Assembly (NCBI RefSeq): GCF_000247815.1
Contig: NC_021692.1
Coordinates: forward strand, 5,282,461 to 5,346,460
From: Ficedula albicollis
Lineage: Eukaryota; Chordata; Aves; Passeriformes; Muscicapidae
Direction: 5' to 3'
Length of the DNA: 64,000 nucleotides
In this document: piece after piece, positions 56,523 through 64,000 of the stretch
Layout: every line of letters starts with the position of its first letter
Position numbering within the stretch: the stretch's first letter is position 1
Notes under the pieces: generated by a model
What the model saw: only the letters and a program-made list of their open reading frames with translations
Databases searched by the model: none
What the model was told of the DNA's origin: nothing
Program-made: the position numbers and the translations under genes

Positions 56523-58837
56523 GATGGGCTCCATGCACTGGTCTCAGCCACATGAGGGAATGCCCATCCAGATTTATTTTTAATGGATTTTGCTGCCACA
56601 CTGTTGAAACAAACAGGAGCGTGCACTGTTCGTGCAATTTCAAAATCTTACTTGAAAGCATTTCATGTGCACCTCAAGCACTTCCTTCCACCTCCATGTT
56701 TCCCTTCCTTTCCAGTGCTCTGCACTGGAATTCTGGCTTCCAAAGGCATCAGAAGTGCCCCTGACTCTGTCTAAACAAAATGCATGGGCAGTTAATCTAA
56801 ACCAGAGCATTGCCATCTGTTGGATCTCCCCAAAAGTGACATTTGGTAATGACCATCACCTCCTAAGGGCAGACTGCACCTCCAGGTGAAGACAGTGCCA
56901 AGCATATTGTGATTTTCATTTGCAAGATTTAACATGGAAAGATCTGGGGACAATTCCTGAGTGGAAGTTAACAGTCAGTTGGAATCACTGTGAGCATGCC
57001 AGAAGGGGGGCAGGGAGGGAAATAAACCTAAATTAGCTGTGGTTTGTGAGCAAGGGAGGTCAGCTCTGAAAAAAACTAACAAGGTCCCAGTGGGATAAAC
57101 AGTACAGCAGTTAAATCAGTAACTGGGCCAGTCATGAAATACAGGTCCTGAAATATTTCACAGCCATGGAAGGGGAGCTAAGGAGAAAAACAGTTGGCTG
57201 GTTGGGCACCACATACTCAGAGGGAATGCACAGACTCTGGAAAGGTGGCACTGCACAGGGGTGCTGCTCAGCTAACTCCAAGGGATTGCCAATCTGGACA
57301 CAGAACAGCCAGCCACACACAGTGATCCTCAGGATTTGTGTCATCAGTGCTTGAGCACTAAGAACTCAAATCTCAGCAGAGGCTCTGTGGCTGATGCTCT
57401 GTAGTAAGCCAAAGGTTACCTCCTTTAACTTCCAAAGTTCAATTTTGAACTCACTAAACCCATGCTAATTGTCTTTACCAACATTTGAATTTTTAAGATG
57501 GTGTTTTGCAGACACTGGATTTGGATAGCAAGTTATACTCTTTGAAAAGCACAAAGATTTGCCTCAGATGATTTCAACTTAGTGCTCCCACGTATCACTC
57601 ACTAGAAATGTGAAGTGCAGGAAGAAATCCAGCAGGTCAACATGATCAGTAAGATTCTGAAAATTTTCTTCAAAAACAGAACCTTGAAAACATCATACAC
57701 TCAAGCACATAAAGGAATCATTTTTATGTGCTTTTCATCACACTAAAAGATTCAAAGACTCTTTCCTTCTTGATTTTCTTCACGAAAAATGAGTCACAGA
57801 CCAGATAAAAACTAGCACATTTTTATAATGAAGAGCTGCTCTGACCTCTAGTTTATATTAATTGATGCAGGGAAAGAAGAGGAAAATTTCCAAAAAACCT
57901 AAGAAAGAAGTAACTGTTCAGTGTAAGTAAGTAATCAGTTGAGCATTTAAAAAAACCTAGAAGCATTTAGGACATGGGCTTCAATACACAACCTGTTGTG
58001 AGTGGGATCATACAATCAACACAAACTTCCAAATTTCCCCTATATTCCAGATCCTGAGGGTAGGTCTGTGCTACCAATCCAAAAGGTCTGAGCTGTTCTG
58101 GGGGAGTGTTTCATGCCACACAGCCCCAATACCTGAGCACAGCACTGAGGAACCCACCTCTAGATCAGGAAGATGAGCACAAAAAGCCCTGTGGGAATGG
58201 GCTGTGGCTCACAACACCAAAACCCTGCACAAGGTCAGGGGTGTGTCCATGCACCACGAACTCCAGAGCCCTGCACAAGGTCAGGGGTGTGTCCATGCAC
58301 CACAAACTCCAGAGCAGAGGAACCTCTCCCTGAGCTGGAGAGCACCAGCACTCCCACCTCTGTCTGTACCTCTTGCAGGAGTTTGCAGTTTGGAAGCCAC
58401 TCTGCTTATTGGCCATTTCCTGTTGACAGGAGCAGTCAGTGGAGGGGAAACATCTGTAGGTGTTGCTGTTACTTAAAGGCTTTCCCTGCACAGCCTGGAA
58501 AGACAGAACTGCTTCCCATGTGCCTTAACTCAGCGGAAACCTCTGGTGCCAGCCTGCTCAGCTGTCAGTGCAGGACAAGGTCTGAGCTGCCACAAACATC
58601 CTACAACATTCCACAAAATCGTTCAAGAAGTATTGGAAACAGGAAAAGTACCAATTCACTGAAAGAACTAGGAAGTGGGTTCTAAGAAGGAAAGGCAACT
58701 TGGACTATTTCCACTGACAGTGCTGAGGTTATTTAGGATCTCAGTAAAGAAGTACCTGTGGAATATCGTGTGTAACCCCCACTCAAGGACTTCAACAAGT
58801 CCTCCACAGGGTTTCAGAGCACTTTAGAAAAGTTACA
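56523..58837. other. Upstream flanking DNA, nothing recognised apart from the 46-bp duplication
   Basis: Unique sequence. A 170-codon open frame on the plus strand (58173-58685) runs through the 46-bp duplication and resembles no known protein. Confidence 0.55.
58223..58314. repeat. Tandem duplication, two copies of a 46-bp unit
   Basis: The unit starting CCCTGCACAAGGTCAGGGGT occurs at 58223 and 58269 and differs at one base (CACGAACT versus CACAAACT). A near-perfect, therefore young, duplication. Confidence 0.95.
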
Positions 58838-58955
58838 CTGTACTAACAAACTGAGGCAAGAGAAAGGAATGAAGCGATTCTCTCAAAAAAGAGGAGGTCT
58901 GGAGAGAAGCACAGATTTCCTGTGCTTTTAATCAGTCATGAGGGCTCTGCCTCAT
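58838..58955 (-). mobile_element. MIR/CORE-SINE-like relic (reverse orientation)
   Basis: AACAAACTGAGGCAAGAGAAA, GAAGCGATTCTCTCAA, GCACAGATTTCCTGTGCTTT and AATCAGTCATGAGGGCTCTG, in that order, follow the reverse complement of MIR (AAACTGAGGCACAGAGA..., ACTTGCCCAAG, ...CTGTGCTTTAACCACTAGACCATGCTGCCTC). Confidence 0.6.
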
Positions 58956-59325
58956 CAAGCCCACGCAGGTGATGGAAACTCATCAGAACCAAGGATCATT
59001 ATGCAAGAGAGAGGATACAGGGCTGCTCTGACACCTTCACCCAGCAGCTCGCCCAAGCCACAACTCAGAACAGGAAGTTTCAGTCAGACTTTCAATTCCC
59101 ACACCAGGCTAAATCAATCTAAATCAAATACATTTAAAAGAAAAAGCCTTGAATGGAAAAAACCAGTCTTTTTATGCCACCCACTACCAGAAAGATTATT
59201 GTTCTTGCCTCAAAACTATTTCTGATTTGAAAGCTGCTTGAATTTAGAAATCCAGGGATTGGATTATTTTTTCTGTGTTTGAATTTTTACACAGGAAAAC
59301 TGAGTAATTTGTTCAGTTAGCTAAG

Positions 59326-59332
59326 CCCCCCC

Positions 59333-59383
<51 letters not shown>
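59326..59383. repeat. C28-A30 homopolymer junction
   Basis: 28 C (59326-59353) directly followed by 30 A (59354-59383), 160 bases before an assembly gap. It shares the C-run-beside-A-run arrangement of the larger blocks. Confidence 0.93.
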
Positions 59384-59385
<2 letters not shown>

Positions 59386-59544
59386 AAAGAGGCGGCGAGG
59401 AGGATGGCCACTGCTGGATTAGAATTAATTTATGCTGATAGAATGACACTGTCAAAAATCCCACAGGAAGAAGCATTTTTTAAAGCCTTTAATCAGGCCT
59501 TATTTTCCCTTTTTTTATTTTTTCTTTTTTCATTCTTTTTTTTT

Positions 59545-59603
59545 NNNNNNNNNNNNNNNNNNNNNNNNNNNNNNNNNNNNNNNNNNNNNNNNNNNNNNNN
59601 NNN
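59545..59603. other. Assembly gap (59 N)
   Basis: A run of 59 undetermined bases preceded by about 40 bases that are almost all T and followed by ATCCACAATAATTTTGGG. The gap probably reflects failure to read through the T-rich tract. Confidence 0.99.
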
Positions 59604-62600
59604 ATCCACAATAATTTTGGGACCAAGCCTTTGTTTCTTGACACCAAATGCTGTTGGTGTTATTTTCAGCACTGGAATTGCTGCAATGGATCCCATGCAG
59701 TGCCCACTATCCTCTCGCTGGCCATGAAATGCTGCTTCACACAAAATTTTAAGACACTTCAAGAGGTACCAATCCAAAAAAAAAAGAAGTCAGTCCTCCT
59801 CCAGCAAGAGTTAAAAGGGTTCTCTTGTTCCTTCTCTGCTGTATTTTGCTTTAAAGATCATTACTGGAACAAATCTGGAGGGGGTTGCACCATACAAATA
59901 TCCCATCATTCCTGAATCCTTCCACACTCAGCTGCACAGCCAGCAGTACACAGTTAAAAATATAGATATAAATATATGTATTTATGCTTCACGGTACACG
60001 TTACAAGCCCAAGCCTGTGCCTCCACACAGAAAGGAGCTGAAGCTGGGTCTGTCTCTGCTCTCTCCCTTTCCCTGTGCATCTGTCCCCAGTGAAGGATAT
60101 CAGCCATGACAGCCCTGGAGTCTGCAGCCCTTTGTCTCCACAAAAGGTCCAGTTCTGACAGCGGGAGGCTGGGACTTCACTTGGACACTGTTTCAGCAGT
60201 GCATTTCAATCAACAATGCCTTGAGAAACTTCCAGGAACCACCAGCAAAAGTCAGGAATGAGCAATATTGAGGCTAAATAACCAGTCAAGGTTCTCTCTT
60301 TCTGAGAGCTCTTTCTGAGAACTACCAAGGAAACCAATTAAGATCAATCGTGTTCGTCACTGAGGCCGGAACACATCGGGGACCATGTCCCTGTTTATTT
60401 ATGGGCCACTTGAAAATAACCCTATGGAAAACAACCAGGGAGCTGCTACTGGCACGGACTGGATTTGAAATGCAATCAAAGTTTCTGCTTTCCTTAGCAG
60501 AGAGCCTGTGAGCAAAGCACAGCAGCCTCCCTGAGAATAGGCTCACAGAGCTGGGGGAGGGAAAGGGTTACCCAGGGCACCATAAATGTCACCAAACTAT
60601 GCTGGGCACTCTGCTCCCCAGAGGGATTTTATTAGGATTTTCCACTCGCAGCAATGCCACAAGTACCCAGGAGCCAGAAAAAGAAATGGAAGCAGTTGTG
60701 AAATTGTCCTGTCTACTTTTACCATCCACATGGAAAAACACACAAAAAGACTGACGGGCATGCACTGGGAAAAAAACACAGATGATGCCCTTAAACTTCT
60801 TTTTTCACAGTTTTTATGGAGATAGAGAACATCCTGAATGTCTAAACTCTCTAGAAGCACTGTCCCTTTAAAGTTGGAATGTGACTTTTTTTCACCCACA
60901 AGAAAAAGTGCTGTTTCCCAGGTTCTTACTGGAAACATTTCTTGGGAAAATATTAATTTCCAAAGTGTTGTTTTTACACTTTTGGTCCGCTGGTTGTTTG
61001 AATCTTGTAATGCTTTAATAGTGTTTTTATTCCATGAATGTTTGTAATAACTTAATCCATCCTATTTCCTATAATATCTGCTCTAAAGGGTAATTATATC
61101 AATATGCTTTTTACACTTTGTAATCAGAAAAACTTTTTTTTGTAAATTTTTTTTTTAGTTGGATGATTCAAAACAAGACTCAATGGGATGCTCCTGGCCC
61201 CCATGATTTCTGAAAAAGTTGCTGCACGATAAACTCAATAATCCCCCCAAAAAAACCATTAGAAACGTGGATAATGGCAGCATTTTGTTCTCACAGCTTT
61301 TCTTCCTAATAAGAGAGTTCAAGGTTAGCTGCCATCTGCTGCATTTTCCAAGACAAAAATCTCATGCATTTTTGTTCACCTGCCCTAAGAAACTTTGCTT
61401 TGATTTGTTTTTTGGCTTCTTTTTTCTCAAAAAGAGTGCAAAGTTTTGTAACAGGCTAAAAGATATAACCATAATTAGATTCTCTTACATATAGCCTTGA
61501 ATAAAGGCCCCAAGCATATCTATTTACAACAGGAAATATCCAAGAACCTAAGCAGATTAAATAGGCTTACACAAGTCTTTTCTAAAGCTACTTGTGGCCT
61601 TTTGCAGAGGACATTGCTCAACTCAATTCTTCCCAAACTTCTGGTCTATTTTTCCACAGCCAAGCCTCAAAAGTTTTCACAGATTATTGGAATTTAGGAA
61701 TTAATGTGTTTTATGGTTCCACAGACTGCTTTGGGCATTATGAGTTTATCACTTCAGGGTTTGGCTCTCCCTGTCTCCATTCAGTCTCCTCTGCTGCCTT
61801 TTCTGACGCTCCACTTAGAATATAAACTAGCAATGGACAATTCTGCAAATTATTACATTTAATGACAGTGAACTAATTTAATGACAAGATCTAATCTTGT
61901 CAAACAAGATCAGGCATTCCTTGTGTCAGGAACAAGCCTGCTTCTGGTGCTGGTGCTGAAGTGGGAGTGCTGCAGAGCTGAAATGGCTCAGAGCTGCCTG
62001 AAAGGCTCAGGGCTACTGACAGGTCTCTCCAAGCAAAGATCAGACTCCATTGTACTTTTCTGCCTCCACACCAAATTACAAGACAGCATTGCAGCCTAAC
62101 TCAAAACATCTGGCTTGAAGGCAGTATGAGCTTTTACTGCTCCTCAGACACAGTCTCCGACAGTCAAGCTGAATTTTGGTAGCCTGGCAGCCACTGCTCC
62201 CCCAAAGGTCCTCTGCTTAATACTGAGTGAGGGAAGGGCTAATGCTGCTTTTTGCTGTTCATAAAGGAAACAAGAAGATCCCTTGATAAGATGTTATCTT
62301 CTTTCCTTCCTCTCACTGCATTCTCTGTTCAACAGGGGAATTTCAGTTTTGTCTTCCCTGTCCCATACAGCAATCAGAGGCTCTAAAGGGGACCTCTGGC
62401 ACTCCAGATCAAACTGTTACCCACTAAATCTCTTTTCTCTGGAACATTAGAGATACTTCTCTAACACATCCAATATGTATCTGATGAAAATTGTTACCAG
62501 AATGTTTCAATCCCTTAAGTTACAGAGAGAAGCCAACTGACAGCACTTGACAACATGGAGCACGGTGCCAGAAGGCAAACCAATAAAGTTCCTTCTTCTT

Positions 62601-64000
62601 GAAAGTGACAAAATGCTTATTTTAAGCATACTGAGACAATAAAGTGCTGATTAACAGGCAGCATGTTCTTCAATGAAACGTATCCGTGTGTAGTCTTGTG
62701 CTAAATACAGAAGATGCTGAAGGTATGTGATGATGAGTGTGAGAACAGCTCCCCGTCAACATATTGAAATTAGCTTTAAACCTATTCACTGACAGAGTGT
62801 TTCCAACTACAGGGAGGACTGACCCAGTGTCAGGGGCAATTTCTGTGAACTCAATAAGCACAAATGCACGTGCAAGGTTCATTTCTCAACAGCTTAGAGC
62901 TGTCTCAGACACATCCACGTCTTTGCTGCCTTACCCTGGTACAAAGGGGTGTATCGACTCTCCAGGGATTGCCAGGGAGGGATTACTTTAGCCTGAGCTA
63001 GAAACTACAATGTGCTCTTCGTAGGTAGCCTAATCACATGTTAACACTGTGTTCTGCAGAAATTAATAGAGATAAGGCTGAAAATAATACTCACCCACGG
63101 AGTCTAAAAATAAGCACCAAAATTTCCCCTCCTCGTTTCTTTCTGCTTTGTGTTTCCCCTCAGGTGATGACACCATTCTCCTCTCCAGCTCTCCTGAAAT
63201 GCATTGTGATCATCATGGTTACAGACTGTTCTGGGGAACAGATTCTGCATGTAGGGTCAGAGTTTTTGGATGTATTGTCTGAGGCAAATCAAGGGTTATA
63301 GCTTTGGGATGTAATGCATGAGACAAATCAAAATCTTCCTAGACCAGAAGAAACAACAGAAGGCACTGGTTTAACACGGTCTCCAAGAATCAGATACCTA
63401 GAAACATATCTGAATATGTATAAATTAGGTGGGCAGCCTAGTCACAAGAGTGAGATGAACTAATTACAGAAAACGGGGTGTTTTCAGCTGCACTACCATG
63501 AAGAAATACACTCCTTCAGAGTATTTTTGGTGTGACAGACTCTGTTTAGTTTTAATCCTGCAGCTCAGCCCATTTCAGACTTCCAAATACAAGCCAATTA
63601 AAACACCAAAAGCTTACTGAATATTGATTGCTTTAGACCATGCAATTTAATGAAGTCTTGATTCATGTAAATACAGGAATTTTGAAAGCTTAATGTCCTT
63701 AAAATCAGTAAAAGGGCAGTAATTTATCAGGAGCACTGCACAAAGTACTTGCACTTCCACCAGGCAGACAAACTTCCCAACAAAAGGACAGATGGAGAGA
63801 AAGCCAAATGATACTACTCAAAAATAGGGAGTAACAATCTCAGTTTTGGGGCAGTTTGGTATGCACCTCATGTCCTCATGCATATACATAACAAACTAAT
63901 CCATTCTCAAAAAGACTTCTTATGAGACAAGAAAAAAAAAAAGTTTCCATCTCCCAGATGAAAAAAGTAAGGTCAGTAGGTGTGAATACAGATGGAACTG
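59604..64000. other. Upstream flanking DNA, nothing recognised
   Basis: Unique AT-rich DNA to the window end. An acceptor-like pyrimidine tract ending in CAG at 63163 is present, but no recognisable exon follows. No RNA gene or mobile element was recognised. Confidence 0.55.

Noticed and set aside
56332..56661. Minus-strand frames with a repeated Leu-Asp-Thr-Arg-Asn motif
   Set aside because: More than one frame is open across the same 20-21-bp minisatellite, so the repeat and not a protein is the unit.
59404..59727. Plus-strand frame beginning MATAGLEL after a short GGCGGCGAGGAGG leader
   Set aside because: The leader looked like a start-codon context, but the frame runs into a T-rich tract and the N gap, and no homology is recognised.
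63121..63301. Strong acceptor-like pyrimidine tract followed by CAG and a 46-codon open stretch on the plus strand
   Set aside because: No downstream donor at a sensible position and no resemblance to any protein I know. Acceptor-like tracts are common by chance.

Overview
The window looks like nuclear DNA from a bird, perhaps a songbird, although the order cannot be fixed from sequence alone. The evidence is one vertebrate coding exon with an avian-type N terminus (SKI exon 1), a CR1 LINE 3' end with its typical tail, several very old MIR/CORE-SINE-like relics, otherwise unique AT-rich non-coding DNA, and assembly scars (an N gap and very long pure C runs). Nearly all open reading frames are short, overlapping and family-less, as expected by chance in vertebrate non-coding DNA. 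No operon, prophage, CRISPR array or bacterial-type gene is present.

Layout. Positions 40891-41802 (minus strand) hold the intact first coding exon of SKI, the SMAD co-repressor proto-oncogene: 304 codons carrying the R-SMAD-binding N terminus, the Ski/Sno/Dac (DHD) domain and the SAND-like SMAD4-binding domain. It ends at a consensus GTAAGT donor. Everything from 40890 down to position 1 is best read as SKI intron 1; exon 2 and later exons were not found. Upstream of the start codon lie a presumed 5' leader (about 41803-42560) and a CpG-island promoter region (about 42380-43747) with a GCCGA-type pentamer array. From 44.7 to 64 kb is upstream flanking DNA in which no further exon was recognised.

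The most informative non-gene structures are these. (1) Four pure C runs of 28, 112, 306 and 940 bases, three of them touching or splitting an A/T homopolymer. One has duplicated flanks, which argues for false sequence added in assembly. (2) An 18-unit minisatellite of about 37 bp with three unit types in an A-B-C higher-order order inside SKI intron 1. (3) A possible intronic polyadenylation site about 480 bp past the SKI exon 1 donor, which with read-through would give a truncated SKI of 391 residues. (4) An upstream ORF that overlaps the SKI start codon out of frame.

I see no convincing new biological system. The findings are candidate regulatory features of SKI, repeat structures and likely assembly errors.
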